DNA of 64,000 nt, from the NCBI RefSeq assembly GCF_020621385.1, contig NZ_JAESVA010000003.1, positions 248,001 to 312,000 of the forward strand. Reading direction: 5' to 3'. Each line of letters starts with the position of its first letter. Position 1 is the stretch's first letter. The translations under genes and the position numbers were made by a program. Shown here piece by piece: positions 10,006 to 20,179 of the stretch. The notes below the pieces were generated by a model, which worked only from the letters and a program-made list of their open reading frames with translations, was not told the origin of the DNA and searched no databases. Source of the DNA: Acidisoma cellulosilyticum. Its GTDB lineage: Bacteria; Pseudomonadota; Alphaproteobacteria; Acetobacterales; Acetobacteraceae.

Positions 10006-11718
10006 ATGCGCGGCGGTGCCGAGCCGGGCCAGTCCGGGCAGTTTGATCAGGCGACTAGTCATCCTCGGGATCCTGCCCCAAGGCAAGCCGAGACCGGCCC
10101 CTATTATCTTGAGCATTTCACGCAGGTGCTCTGCTCCGTGGCGAGCCGCTACGGCTTTCTGCTGTCGGACGCAGAGCGCCAGCATATCGATTGCCTGCAT
10201 GGGTTGAGCCAACCGTCGCGGATGCTCTATGCCCGGCTTGTCAATCGCCGCGGTCCCTGTTTTCGGGTGGACAAGCTAAGCTATCCTGAGTTGCCGATGC
10301 TGGAGACGGCATTGGCGGAGTTGCAAAATGCGCGGCTGTTGCGGGGATGCTCACCGGATAAGGATTTAGGCGACAAGCGCCCTCTCCTGCGTTGCTTTAC
10401 CCTGCCTGAGCTGACGACCGAGTTGCGGCGCCAAGGTGTTTCACCGCCAAACCGGCGCGCGGCGCTGCTGGACTGGCTGCACGCATCGGACGGTCAAACG
10501 GACCTTCTCCGCACCCTTCTCGGTCGCTACCGGGTGATCCGCCTGGGCGAGACGGACCCCTGGAATTTCCTGCGTTTCCTGTTTTTCGGCGAATTGCGGG
10601 ACAACCTGTCCGATTTCGTGATCCGCGAGCTTGGCTTTCTGACCCCCGAAGACATCGCGCCTGATCAGCTCGCGCCCCTTTTCCGCAGCCGCGCCGAAGC
10701 CCGGGACGCCTTCCATATGGCGGGTCTCTATGCCGAATTCCGAACCATCAGGGGCGTGCAAAGCGCTCGTGACACCCTGTATTGGTGGCAACACCAGGGC
10801 GTCACCCGTGACGCCCTGGCAGCCGGCCAGGAGAGCTTCGACCGCCTGATCGACCGGCTGGGACGGAGGCTGGAGCGGGAAGGCGAGCCTGCCCTGGCCC
10901 TCGCCCTCTATGCCACGAGCCAGCATGGCATGACCCGAGACCGGCAGGCCCGGCTTCTCATCAAGGAAGGCCGCCGCGCGGAGGCGACCCAGCTTGCCGA
11001 AGCCATGGCGGAAGCGCCGCGCAACTCGGACGAAGCCTATGCGGCGCGACACCTGCTGCGTCGGCTGACCCAAGACCGCCGGACGAGCGATGCCCGCAGC
11101 CTGCAAAAACTCGGCCGCGTCGTCCAATTGCAGACCACGTTCGTTTCGGTTGAATCGGCAACACTCGCCCATTACCGCGCTCTCGGCTGGGACGGCGTTC
11201 ATGCCGAAAATTGGCTATGGAACGCGACTTTCGGCCTTCTGTTCTGGGATATCATCTACGATCCCGGCCTGGGTACTTTCCATTCTCCGCTGCAAACGGC
11301 GCCATCCGATCTTTATGATCGCGATTTTTTCGCCCGCCGGGAAAGCCTGATCGAGAAGCGCTTGATAGACTTGCAGCAAGATCGCGAGGCGCAATTCGTT
11401 GCGACATCGACCTTTAATCTCAAACGCGGTTTGACGAATCCGTTCGTTCCTTGGCAGGACGATATTCTGACCTACGTGCTGATCCTGATAGACCGATTGC
11501 CACGTCCCGGCCTTGTTTCGGTGCTTCGACGCATGGCGCAGGATGTGCTCCACCATGGGCGTGGCTTCCCGGATCTGTTTCTCTGGACCGCCGAGGATTA
11601 CAGTTTTGTTGAAGTAAAATCCAAGACGGATCAACTATCGGCAGCGCAATATGAATGGCTTGTGTTCTTCAAGAAAAGCGGCATTTGCGTCCATATCGAT
11701 AATGTTTTGCAAGCCTGA
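10006..11718 (+). CDS. FAN1-like VRR-NUC structure-specific nuclease
   Basis: A 570-residue protein with the layout of bacterial FAN1. There is a helical N-terminal DNA-binding part with a SAP-like segment (ELTTELRRQGVSPPNRRAALLDWL), a TPR-like middle, and a C-terminal VRR-NUC domain. In that domain FPDLFLW and EVKSKTD supply the PD-(D/E)XK metal ligands and QLSAAQYEWL follows. FAN1 enzymes cut 5' flaps and branched DNA in interstrand-crosslink repair. The in-frame TTG at 9994 is an alternative start. No LexA-type box is obvious in the short gap upstream. Confidence 0.85.
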   Translation: MRGGAEPGQSGQFDQATSHPRDPAPRQAETGPYYLEHFTQVLCSVASRYGFLLSDAERQHIDCLHGLSQPSRMLYARLVNRRGPCFRVDKLSYPELPMLETALAELQNARLLRGCSPDKDLGDKRPLLRCFTLPELTTELRRQGVSPPNRRAALLDWLHASDGQTDLLRTLLGRYRVIRLGETDPWNFLRFLFFGELRDNLSDFVIRELGFLTPEDIAPDQLAPLFRSRAEARDAFHMAGLYAEFRTIRGVQSARDTLYWWQHQGVTRDALAAGQESFDRLIDRLGRRLEREGEPALALALYATSQHGMTRDRQARLLIKEGRRAEATQLAEAMAEAPRNSDEAYAARHLLRRLTQDRRTSDARSLQKLGRVVQLQTTFVSVESATLAHYRALGWDGVHAENWLWNATFGLLFWDIIYDPGLGTFHSPLQTAPSDLYDRDFFARRESLIEKRLIDLQQDREAQFVATSTFNLKRGLTNPFVPWQDDILTYVLILIDRLPRPGLVSVLRRMAQDVLHHGRGFPDLFLWTAEDYSFVEVKSKTDQLSAAQYEWLVFFKKSGICVHIDNVLQA

Positions 11719-11922
11719 CGCATCAACGCGCTCTAATTTTCATTCAGATCGTTTTAATATCAAAAAATCCACAGAGGTTTTCCGATCTAACTTAGTCTGG
11801 CATCTTCTTACCTATTTAGACCGAAGCCTTGCTACCGTTTCTGCTGATTGACGTCGCGAGGAACCGGTTGCTAGAGCTATGCTGCACTGCATCAGCCAAT
11901 TCTGTAACGAGGTCTCTTGCCC
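11719..11922. other. AT-rich intergenic spacer before galE-like gene
   Basis: About 200 bp with clearly higher A+T than its surroundings, especially 11735-11830 (runs such as TTTTAATATCAAAAAATCC). It probably holds the galE-like promoter. I see no ORF, no strong hairpin and no repeat in it. Confidence 0.4.
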
Positions 11923-12942
11923 ATGCCCCGTAAGCGCTTTCTGGTGACCGGGGGCGCCGGCTTCGTCGGCAGCCATCTCGTCGCCGCTCTTCTGGAGCGG
12001 GACGCCGATGTCACCGTGCTCGACAACCTCTCGCTGGGCCATCGGGCGGCGGTGCTGCCCGGCGCCAAGCTTGTCGTGGCGGATCTCTCGGATAGCAGGG
12101 CGGTTGACGACATTCTGGGCGACGGCCCCTGGGATGCCGTGTTTCACTTCGCGTCACTGTCACTGGTCGGGGAGAGCATGAAGCTTCCCTTCAAGTATCT
12201 GCTCGACAATGGCGTCAACGGCATGAAGCTTATCGAGGCCTGCGTGCGCCATAAGGTCTCGCGCTTCGTTCTGTCCTCTACGGCCAATCTCTTTGGCACG
12301 CCGGAGCGTATTCCGATCGATGAGGCCGTGCGCATCGAGCCGCATTCGCCCTACGGCGAAAGCAAGTTCATGATCGAGCGCGCCTTGCATTGGGCCAATG
12401 AAATCTACGGCTTGCGCAGCGCTTGCCTGCGCTACTTCAACGCGGCCGGCGCCGACGCGCGCGGCCGGATCGGTGAAGACCACGACCCGGAAACTCATCT
12501 GATCCCGCTGGCGATCGACGCGGTTCTTGAGCGTCGTCAGGCTCTCGCCATCTTCGGTGACGACTATCCGACACCGGACGGCACCTGCATTCGCGACTAT
12601 ATCCATGTCGAGGATCTGGCCGATGCCCATATCCGCGTTCTGGACCAGCTGACCCATCGCAGCGTGCGCTACAATGTCGGCACCGGGCGCGGCTATTCGG
12701 TGACGGAAATCATCTCATCCGTCAGCCGCATCGCAGGCCGGCCGGTTCCGGCCTATCAAGCGCCAAGACGATTGGGGGATCCGGCCGTGCTGATCGCGGG
12801 TGCCGAAGCGCTGCGTGCCGATACCGGCTGGTCACCGCGCTATACGGATCTCGACGCCGTGGTGGAAACCGCCTTCCGTTGGCGGGACTCTCATGCCAAG
12901 GGCTATAATGACCGCAAGCCGGTCGAGGCTGCCCTGGTCTAA
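11923..12942 (+). CDS. galE: UDP-glucose 4-epimerase-like extended SDR
   Basis: A 339-residue NAD-dependent extended short-chain dehydrogenase. The Rossmann motif GGAGFVGS is at residues 10-17, the serine-rich STANLFG near 126, and the catalytic Y144-x3-K148 in SPYGESK. It also has YFNAAGAD and RDYIHVEDLADAH, hallmarks of GalE. It would interconvert UDP-glucose and UDP-galactose for polysaccharide synthesis. ATG 11923, 10 nt after GAGG, is preferred over the in-frame TTG at 11917. The gene stands alone. Confidence 0.88.
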   Translation: MPRKRFLVTGGAGFVGSHLVAALLERDADVTVLDNLSLGHRAAVLPGAKLVVADLSDSRAVDDILGDGPWDAVFHFASLSLVGESMKLPFKYLLDNGVNGMKLIEACVRHKVSRFVLSSTANLFGTPERIPIDEAVRIEPHSPYGESKFMIERALHWANEIYGLRSACLRYFNAAGADARGRIGEDHDPETHLIPLAIDAVLERRQALAIFGDDYPTPDGTCIRDYIHVEDLADAHIRVLDQLTHRSVRYNVGTGRGYSVTEIISSVSRIAGRPVPAYQAPRRLGDPAVLIAGAEALRADTGWSPRYTDLDAVVETAFRWRDSHAKGYNDRKPVEAALV

Positions 12943-13077
12943 CGAGTTAGTCTGCCGCTTCTATCCTGCCGGCTTGGGCGCTTTTCCCTTTGCGCGCGGC
13001 GCCCTTGCGCGACCCTGGTCAGCCGTGCCTATCTAGGCACTGAAATCCCCAGGATAATCCTGACTACGAGGTCTTAA

Positions 13078-13965
13078 TTGAGGCGCGCGCTTAACCTCAA
13101 CTGGGTCCGGAGCTTTGAAGCCTCGGCCCGGCTGCTCAGCTTCACCAAGGCAGCGTTGGAACTGGGGCTTACTCAGGCCGGCGTCAGCCAGCATATGCGC
13201 ATGCTGGAACAGCAGCTGGGCGAGCGTTTGTTCGTGCGCCTGCCACGCGCCGTGCGGCTGACGGATGCGGGAGAGGCCTATCTGCGCGTCGTGCGCGAAA
13301 GCCTTGAGCGGCTTCGGCTCGGCACCTCCGATATTTTCGGCTCCGGCAGCGAAGGCGCCGTCAGGCTGCGGGCCGAACCCGGCTTCGTCTCCTACTGGCT
13401 GGCCCCGCGCATCAAAGCCTTCCTGTCCAGCTATCCCGAAATATCCCTGCAAATCGCTCCCTTCGTGCAGGGTATCGACACCGATTGGGATGAGTTCGAT
13501 ATCGAGGTCAGCTTCGACAGCGACCGCATGCCCGGGCTGGACGCAATCGCGCTGATGGATGATCCCATTTTCCCGGTCTGCGGACCACAGATCGCTGGCT
13601 GCCTGAACACGCCGAAAGACCTGGCGACCGAGCATCTGCTGCATGTCGCCGGGCAAAGGCGGGGCTGGTCCGAGTGGTTGGCGCTGGCGAAGATTGTGCC
13701 CCACGCGGAAACATCGGTCCTGCAGATCGATTCCATGGAATCGGCCATGGCCTTTGCCGAACAAGGGATCGGGGTTGCGCTCAGCCACGGCTCGTTCGTC
13801 GAACCTCTCCTGAAGCAAGGACGACTTGTCCGGCCCTTTCCAGCGCCTTTGGAGACGATCGGGATTTTCTATCTCATCACGCCCAGCGCTTTTCCGCTCC
13901 GTCGCCAGGCAAGGCTGTTCCGGGACTGGCTGCTGGCCGAGGGTGCCAAAACCGCCGCGATCTAG
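13078..13965 (+). CDS. LysR-family transcriptional regulator (GcvA-like)
   Basis: A 295-residue regulator starting with TTG 7 nt after GAGG. Residues about 6-65 form the LysR winged HTH (LSFTKAALELGLTQAGVSQHMRMLEQQLGERLFVRL), which matches the GcvA subgroup. The effector domain runs from about residue 95 to the end. No target gene stands divergent to it, since its upstream neighbour points the same way, so the regulon cannot be inferred. Confidence 0.88.
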   Translation: MRRALNLNWVRSFEASARLLSFTKAALELGLTQAGVSQHMRMLEQQLGERLFVRLPRAVRLTDAGEAYLRVVRESLERLRLGTSDIFGSGSEGAVRLRAEPGFVSYWLAPRIKAFLSSYPEISLQIAPFVQGIDTDWDEFDIEVSFDSDRMPGLDAIALMDDPIFPVCGPQIAGCLNTPKDLATEHLLHVAGQRRGWSEWLALAKIVPHAETSVLQIDSMESAMAFAEQGIGVALSHGSFVEPLLKQGRLVRPFPAPLETIGIFYLITPSAFPLRRQARLFRDWLLAEGAKTAAI

Positions 13966-14029
13966 ACTCCGTCAGGTTTTGATGGAAGCCAGACCGTTTG
14001 CCTGTCTGCGCTGATCGGCGGAAGACAGC

Positions 14030-15052
14030 TCAGGCTGCGCGACGATCCAGCCAATCCGCCGCACGATGATGGGCGCCTGACGGCAGAGGCTGTTTGGGAT
14101 TCATCAGCCAATGCACGACATCGAGGGTGACGGTGCTGCCCGCCAGATCGCGATGCAGCAGGTGATAGCCGTCAGGGTAATAGGCAAACACGCGATGGCC
14201 GCGGCGCTTCTTCTGCTCCAGCCGCCAGCAAGTCGCCATGGCGCGCTTCGGAACCAGTTGGTCCTTGCCGCCATACAGGAACAAGGTCGGCGGCCGGTGA
14301 TGGCTGGCAGAGCCGAGGGCCGCGTCCATCAGGTCGGCGAGGCCCTTCAGCGCATAGATGCTGGCCGAAGGCCGCCGCAGGCTCGGGTGGCGCATCGCCT
14401 TGATGGCTTCGTGATTGTCGCTCGGCTTGATGCCCAGCCGATCCGCGCTCAACCGAAGCCAAGGGATCGTCTTATGCGCCCACCACAGCGACAGGCGATG
14501 GAGTGCGGCCATTTCCGTCCGGCCCCAGACGGCCGGCGCGCTCAGCACATAGCCGGAAACGGCGAGGTCCGGGTTGCGGGCCGCGAGCACCATCAGAACG
14601 GCAGCGCCCATGCTCTCCCCGGCCAGGAACAGCTTCGCCCTCGGGAAACGCGCGCGCACCACCCGCACCATCTGCTCCGCATCGGCGACCAGCGGCTCGG
14701 TTCCATGCCAGTGGCCGTTGCCGGGTGCGGCGCCAAAGCCGCGCTGATCGGGCGCTATGATCGCGATGCCCGAGGCGGTGAAATGGGCGGACGGCGCTTC
14801 CCAGGCATCGGCACTGTCATTGATGCCGTGCAAAGCGAGGACCACGGTATGCGGCGCATCCTGCGGCAGCCATTCCCGAAACGGCAGCATCACGCCGTCG
14901 GCCATGGCGAAAGCGCCATCGATTTTCCGCGGCCGCGCCGCCTGCGCCCAGGCTTTATTGCCGCGCTTCGCCCGAACAAAACCAGGGAAGGCGCGAACAC
15001 CAAGCCGGTCTGGCGTCGGGAAGGCTGCGATATTGCCGTGGGGGTCTTGCAT
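14030..15052 (-). CDS. Alpha/beta-fold hydrolase, lysophospholipase-like
   Basis: A 340-residue serine hydrolase of the Hydrolase_4 type. The oxyanion/HG motif LALHGINDS is at about 72-80, nucleophile S147 in AGESMG, a likely acid in YGGKDQLVP, and histidine in YPDGYHLLH. The first about 45 residues are basic and poorly conserved in appearance. An internal ATG at residue 50 (14905) would give a compact domain, so the start is uncertain. No lipoprotein signal is visible in this frame. The substrate is unknown, with monoacylglycerol or lysophospholipid likely for the family. Confidence 0.75.
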   Translation of the reverse strand: MQDPHGNIAAFPTPDRLGVRAFPGFVRAKRGNKAWAQAARPRKIDGAFAMADGVMLPFREWLPQDAPHTVVLALHGINDSADAWEAPSAHFTASGIAIIAPDQRGFGAAPGNGHWHGTEPLVADAEQMVRVVRARFPRAKLFLAGESMGAAVLMVLAARNPDLAVSGYVLSAPAVWGRTEMAALHRLSLWWAHKTIPWLRLSADRLGIKPSDNHEAIKAMRHPSLRRPSASIYALKGLADLMDAALGSASHHRPPTLFLYGGKDQLVPKRAMATCWRLEQKKRRGHRVFAYYPDGYHLLHRDLAGSTVTLDVVHWLMNPKQPLPSGAHHRAADWLDRRAA

Positions 15053-15171
15053 GATCCCTTCTGGCTAGCATCGCGACGGGCGGCGGCATAGGAAAAATGA
15101 CATGATACTGTCACATGGCGGCATCACGAGGATTCCGGCTTGCGGCGCGGGCCGGCGCCCCCAAAGCCAGA

Positions 15172-15199
15172 TCCCATCAGGCGAAACCGCCTGATGGGA
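15172..15199 (-). terminator. Hairpin between DUF2852 gene and the hydrolase gene
   Basis: An 11-bp perfect stem (CCCATCAGGCG at 15173-15183, CGCCTGATGGG at 15188-15198) with a 4-nt loop, 43 nt past the DUF2852 stop. No strong T-run follows on the minus strand. It is likely a terminator or mRNA-end structure. Confidence 0.55.
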
Positions 15200-15240
15200 G
15201 AATTTGCATTCTCAATCCGACAGCTGAAATCGGCCGGATG

Positions 15241-15750
15241 TCAGCCTTCGCCGGACGGCGCCTTCTCGTCTCCTGCCTCCGGCCTTGTGCGGCGCTCATC
15301 CATGAACTGGTCGAATTCCGCCTTGTCCTTGGCAAAGCGCAGGCGGTCCAGAAAGCTGGTGAATTCCGCCTGCTCTTCCTCCAGGCGGCGTAGGGTCGCC
15401 GTCCGGTAATCATCGAAAGCCTGGTTACCGCTTGACCGGCGGGCAGAACCGCCCGGTCCCCCGCGCTGACCCCAGGGTCCGTTCCGGCCGCCGCCCCAGC
15501 CGCCACAGCGGAAACGCTGGCCGCCGCCGGCGCCACCATTGGGTTCCATGCCGAATAGCACGCGCCCCAGGCGCCTGTTCCAGATCGCCAGACACAGCAG
15601 CGCGATGCCGAGAGGCCACCACAGCATGAAACTGACAATCGCACCCGCTACGAGAAGAGGCCGCGAAATGTGCCAGAGCGCATAGGCTCGGTCATCTTGC
15701 AGCCAGGTCGGGCCTTGCCCGAAAACGCCTTGGTTCGCCGCGCCAGACAT
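15241..15750 (-). CDS. DUF2852 domain membrane-associated protein
   Basis: A 169-residue protein. One or two hydrophobic helices (about 28-58, ending LAIWNRRLG) are followed by a Gly/Arg-rich linker. The C-terminal DUF2852 signature is FDDYRTATLRRLEEEQAEFTSFLDRLRFAKDKAEFDQFMDERR, given here as two halves: FDDYRTATLRRLEEEQ and LRFAKDKAEFDQFMDERR. Function is unknown. I choose the ATG at 15750, preceded by GGAG, because the frame's upstream ATG at 15783 would lie upstream of the predicted transcription start. A TetR gene precedes it and a palindromic operator covers its promoter. Confidence 0.85.
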   Translation of the reverse strand: MSGAANQGVFGQGPTWLQDDRAYALWHISRPLLVAGAIVSFMLWWPLGIALLCLAIWNRRLGRVLFGMEPNGGAGGGQRFRCGGWGGGRNGPWGQRGGPGGSARRSSGNQAFDDYRTATLRRLEEEQAEFTSFLDRLRFAKDKAEFDQFMDERRTRPEAGDEKAPSGEG

Positions 15751-15768
15751 AGGTTTTAGGCTCCATGT

Positions 15769-15814
15769 TAATGTAAGGCACATTTACATTAGGATCGAAT
15801 GGCGACAGCGTCAA
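15769..15814 (-). promoter_or_regulatory. Promoter with TetR-type operator in front of the DUF2852 gene
   Basis: On the minus strand TTGACG (15809-15814), a 17-nt spacer and TAATGT (15786-15791) form a good sigma70 promoter. A perfect inverted repeat TAATGTAA-N7-TTACATTA (15769-15791) covers the -10 and the start point. This is the usual architecture for repression, and the adjacent TetR/WHG protein is the natural candidate. Confidence 0.7.
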
Positions 15815-15838
15815 GAAGGTTGCTGATCGGCACTGGGA

Positions 15839-16486
15839 CTATCGGCTGCCGCCGGCGAGGCTGCCGCCCGCCAGGCCGAGGCTTTGCAGGTAGACGAGGA
15901 TACCGGCTTCCAGCAGATCGTCCGGCGACATCGGCAATGTGCGGCGGCTGCCGTCCCGTCGCCCGAACAGCGCCGCGACCCCATGCGCCATGGCCCAGAG
16001 ATGCAAAGCCACCATCAGCGGCGGCGGTCGCTCGCCCTTCGGCAGACCAGATGCGACGGCCTCCGCCGCCTCGCGCATCACCGCAAAAGCGCGCTCGCTG
16101 GCGGAGAGCAGGCCGGCATGGTTTTCGGGGTTGAGCCTTGCCTCGAACATCGCGGCATAAAAGGCCGGTTCGCTGCGCGCGAAATTGAGATAGGCGCGGC
16201 CGATGGCTTCCAGCCCGCGCACAGGCGTCGGCCGACCGCCGGCCCAGGCGCGCAGCAGCGCCTCCGCCAGGTGCTCGTAACCGCGCAGCGCCACTTCGGC
16301 GAGCAGGGTTTCGGCATCCCGAAAATGGCGATAGGGCGCGGCGGGACTGACGCCCGCCCGCCGCGCCGCCTCAGCTATGGTGAAAGCCGCAGGCCCCCCT
16401 TCGGCAATCAACACTTGCGCCGCTTCGATCAGCGCTTCGCGCAGATTGCCGTGGTGATAGCCCCGCCTTTGACCAGACCAGTTCAT
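15839..16486 (-). CDS. TetR/AcrR-family regulator with WHG C-terminal domain
   Basis: A 215-residue regulator. Residues about 8-55 carry the TetR HTH (YHHGNLREALIEAA, then FTIAEAARRAGVSPAAPYRHF). The C-terminal domain has the W-x-M-A-H-G-V-A-A-L-F stretch of the WHG class. It sits 39 nt after thiC and 88 nt before the DUF2852 gene on the same strand. The operator found before that gene makes the DUF2852 promoter its probable target. The inducer is unknown. Confidence 0.9.
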   Translation of the reverse strand: MNWSGQRRGYHHGNLREALIEAAQVLIAEGGPAAFTIAEAARRAGVSPAAPYRHFRDAETLLAEVALRGYEHLAEALLRAWAGGRPTPVRGLEAIGRAYLNFARSEPAFYAAMFEARLNPENHAGLLSASERAFAVMREAAEAVASGLPKGERPPPLMVALHLWAMAHGVAALFGRRDGSRRTLPMSPDDLLEAGILVYLQSLGLAGGSLAGGSR

Positions 16487-16525
16487 TCCCGCCCCTTACG
16501 ACAAGATGGGCGGTTTGGCACGCCC

Positions 16526-18364
<1,839 letters not shown>

Positions 18365-18438
18365 TCACCGAGCGAGAAGATGGAGCGGCCGAAAACAAGG
18401 GCACAATCGATAGAATAAGGGCGCCTGCCTTCACCGTA

Positions 18439-18572
18439 CCAGTCCCTCCGCCGGCATAATCCGGATCAGGTTCCCCGGCGCACCCGAAGGCTTGCCGGCA
18501 GGGTCACCGCGCTGCCTTCCATCCGGAAGCGCCAGCGGTATCTCAGCCCCTTGATGGGGGCCCCCCTTGGTA
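18439..18572 (-). promoter_or_regulatory. TPP riboswitch (THI element) of thiC
   Basis: On the minus strand the conserved blocks appear in order: GGGGCTGAGATACC (about 18537-18550), then AACCTGATCCGGATTATGCCGG and CGGAGGGA (about 18443-18472). Between them is a variable P3 stem. The aptamer ends about 84 nt before the thiC start. No poly-U terminator follows, so control is more likely at translation initiation. Confidence 0.93.
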
Positions 18573-18619
18573 ATCGGAAGCATGAGCCCGCGTCGGCAGG
18601 GCTGTCAACAAGCCTGGCG

Positions 18620-19093
18620 TCAGCCCTCCGGCGGGGCTTCGCAGATATCGACCCATTGCCCGCCGACAAGCTCGGCCAGACGCTGCGGCGAAATGCGCAG
18701 AGCCGCGTTGATGGAACCCGCCGCCGGCACGACTTCGGCGAAAGCCTGCAAGGAGAGATCACAATAGACCGGCAGCGGGTGCGGCAGGCCAAAGGGGCAG
18801 ACGCCGCCGATCGGATGACCGGTCATCTCCACCACCTCCTCGGCGTTCAGCATGCGCGGCTTGCCGCCCAGAATGGCCTTCGCCTTGCGGTTATCCAGGC
18901 GCGTTGTCCCGCTCGTCACGATCAGCAGCGGCCGGTCGCCGACGCGCAAGCTCAAGGTCTTGGCGATCTGCGCCGGCGCCACGCCATGCGCCTCCGCCGC
19001 CTGCGCCACCGTCGCCGTCACGCTCTCAAGCTCGATGACGGCGATATCCGGAGCCTTCTCCGCCAGAAAGCGACGCACAGCCTCAACAGTCAT
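18620..19093 (-). CDS. YbaK/EbsC-family aminoacyl-tRNA deacylase-like protein
   Basis: A 157-residue YbaK/ProX-type protein with the family pattern AKTLSLRVGDRPLLIVTSGTTRLDNRKAKAILG, here split as AKTLSLRVGDRPLLIVTSG and RLDNRKAK, then GHPIGGVCPFGLPHPLPVYCD and an AGSINAALRISP block. Such proteins hydrolyse mischarged aminoacyl-tRNAs such as Cys- or Ala-tRNA(Pro). The exact specificity cannot be told. GTG at 19102 is an alternative start. Confidence 0.87.
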   Translation of the reverse strand: MTVEAVRRFLAEKAPDIAVIELESVTATVAQAAEAHGVAPAQIAKTLSLRVGDRPLLIVTSGTTRLDNRKAKAILGGKPRMLNAEEVVEMTGHPIGGVCPFGLPHPLPVYCDLSLQAFAEVVPAAGSINAALRISPQRLAELVGGQWVDICEAPPEG

Positions 19094-19170
19094 TCGTCCC
19101 ACCCTTATACGACCACCGAAAAACTATCCCGTGTAGAACCGCCGACCGCAACCGGCGGCCGTCACGCCTT

Positions 19171-19185
19171 ATTCATCTAGATGTC
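19171..19185 (-). promoter_or_regulatory. Candidate phn operator, copy upstream of phnD
   Basis: On the minus strand this reads GACATCTAGATGAAT, with the 10-bp palindrome CATCTAGATG inside. It matches 14 of 15 bases with the site at 23000-23014 in front of phnG. A poor Pho-box-like pair (CCGTCAC-N4-TATTCAT, 19159-19176) overlaps it. It is likely a PhnF-type GntR operator. Confidence 0.5.
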
Positions 19186-19270
19186 AAAAAGATTGAGGGA
19201 TCTTCGGGCTAGAGAGCCAGCAACCGCGCGCCCACCGTCACAAGGCGCCGATGCGAAGGAATCCGTCACT

Positions 19271-20179
19271 ATGCGCAAACTGCTCCAGGGCGCCGCCTGC
19301 ACGGCGCTGTTCGGCTTGGCGTCCTTGATCGCGACCGGCGCCGCGGCACAAGCCGCCAGCCCCTGCCCGAACGGCGTCATCCGTTACGGCGTCATCCCGT
19401 CCGATGCCTCGGCCGCCTTCGTGCCGCTGTATCACAAGATCGCCCACCTGATCAGCGTCCAGATGGGTTGCCCGGTCGATCTCGAAGTCGGCACCAGCTA
19501 CAATGCGACCATCGAAGCCATGCGCGCCGGCAAGGTCGATGCCGCTGAATTCGGCCCGCTGAGCTATGTCCTCGCTCACCAGCTCGCCGGTGCCGAAGCC
19601 GTTTCCACCTATGCGAATGCCAAAGGCGAGCCCGACACCTATACCGCCAGCGTCGTCACCTGGCCGAATTCCGGCATCACCACCTTGAAGGGCGTTGCCG
19701 GCCATACCTTTGCCTATTCCGATCCGGCTTCGACCTCCGGCCATCTCTTCCCGGCCTTTGCGCTGAAATCCGCCGGGATCGATCCGGACCACGGCGTCAC
19801 CGCGATCTATGCCGGCAGCCATACGGCCAGCTACGAAGCCCTTCTGCATCACAAGGTGCAGGCCGGTGAGATGAACAGCCCCGAGATCCTGTCCGCGACC
19901 TATGCCGGCATCTACGATCCGAAGGACTTCGTCGTCCTCTGGACCAGCCAGCCCATCCCGCAGGATCCGATCACCGTGCGTGATAACCTGCCGCCGGCCT
20001 TCAAGGCGAAGCTGAGCGATGTGCTTGCGCATCTCGACCTCAGCAGCATCCCTGCCGCCGAGCGCAAGGTCGTCGGTCTTTCCGGGAACGGCTATATCCC
20101 GATCAACGACTCCGCCTTTGACGGCATCCGTAGCCTTGTGACGGTGCTGCATCTTGACCTTGCCAAGCTGGCTTCGTGA
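19271..20179 (+). CDS. phnD: Phosphonate ABC transporter binding protein PhnD
   Basis: A 302-residue periplasmic binding protein with a signal peptide (cleavage likely after the AAAQA near residue 26-29). The phosphonate/phosphite/phosphate-binding family pattern is IRYGVIPSDASAAFVPLYHKI, split as IRYGVIPSDASAAF and VPLYHKI, then VDLEVGTSYNATIEAMRAGKVDAAEFGPLSY in pieces. I start at ATG 19271, 10 nt after AAGGA, where the signal peptide begins. Its TGA overlaps the phnC GTG. Confidence 0.93.
   Translation: MRKLLQGAACTALFGLASLIATGAAAQAASPCPNGVIRYGVIPSDASAAFVPLYHKIAHLISVQMGCPVDLEVGTSYNATIEAMRAGKVDAAEFGPLSYVLAHQLAGAEAVSTYANAKGEPDTYTASVVTWPNSGITTLKGVAGHTFAYSDPASTSGHLFPAFALKSAGIDPDHGVTAIYAGSHTASYEALLHHKVQAGEMNSPEILSATYAGIYDPKDFVVLWTSQPIPQDPITVRDNLPPAFKAKLSDVLAHLDLSSIPAAERKVVGLSGNGYIPINDSAFDGIRSLVTVLHLDLAKLAS

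Noticed and set aside
9023-10006. A 327-codon plus-strand frame opposite the bestrophin gene
   Set aside because: The minus strand encodes clear bestrophin motifs and hydrophobic helices, while this frame is Gln/Arg-rich with no recognisable domain.
14030-15114. Possible frameshift in the lysophospholipase-like gene hiding a lipoprotein signal
   Set aside because: I compared the upstream alternative frame (14890-15114) but could not join a convincing signal peptide to the hydrolase domain, so no frameshift is claimed.
15751-15783. Longer N-terminus of the DUF2852 protein from ATG 15783
   Set aside because: That ATG lies upstream of the predicted transcription start and inside the operator. 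The ATG at 15750 has a ribosome-binding site.
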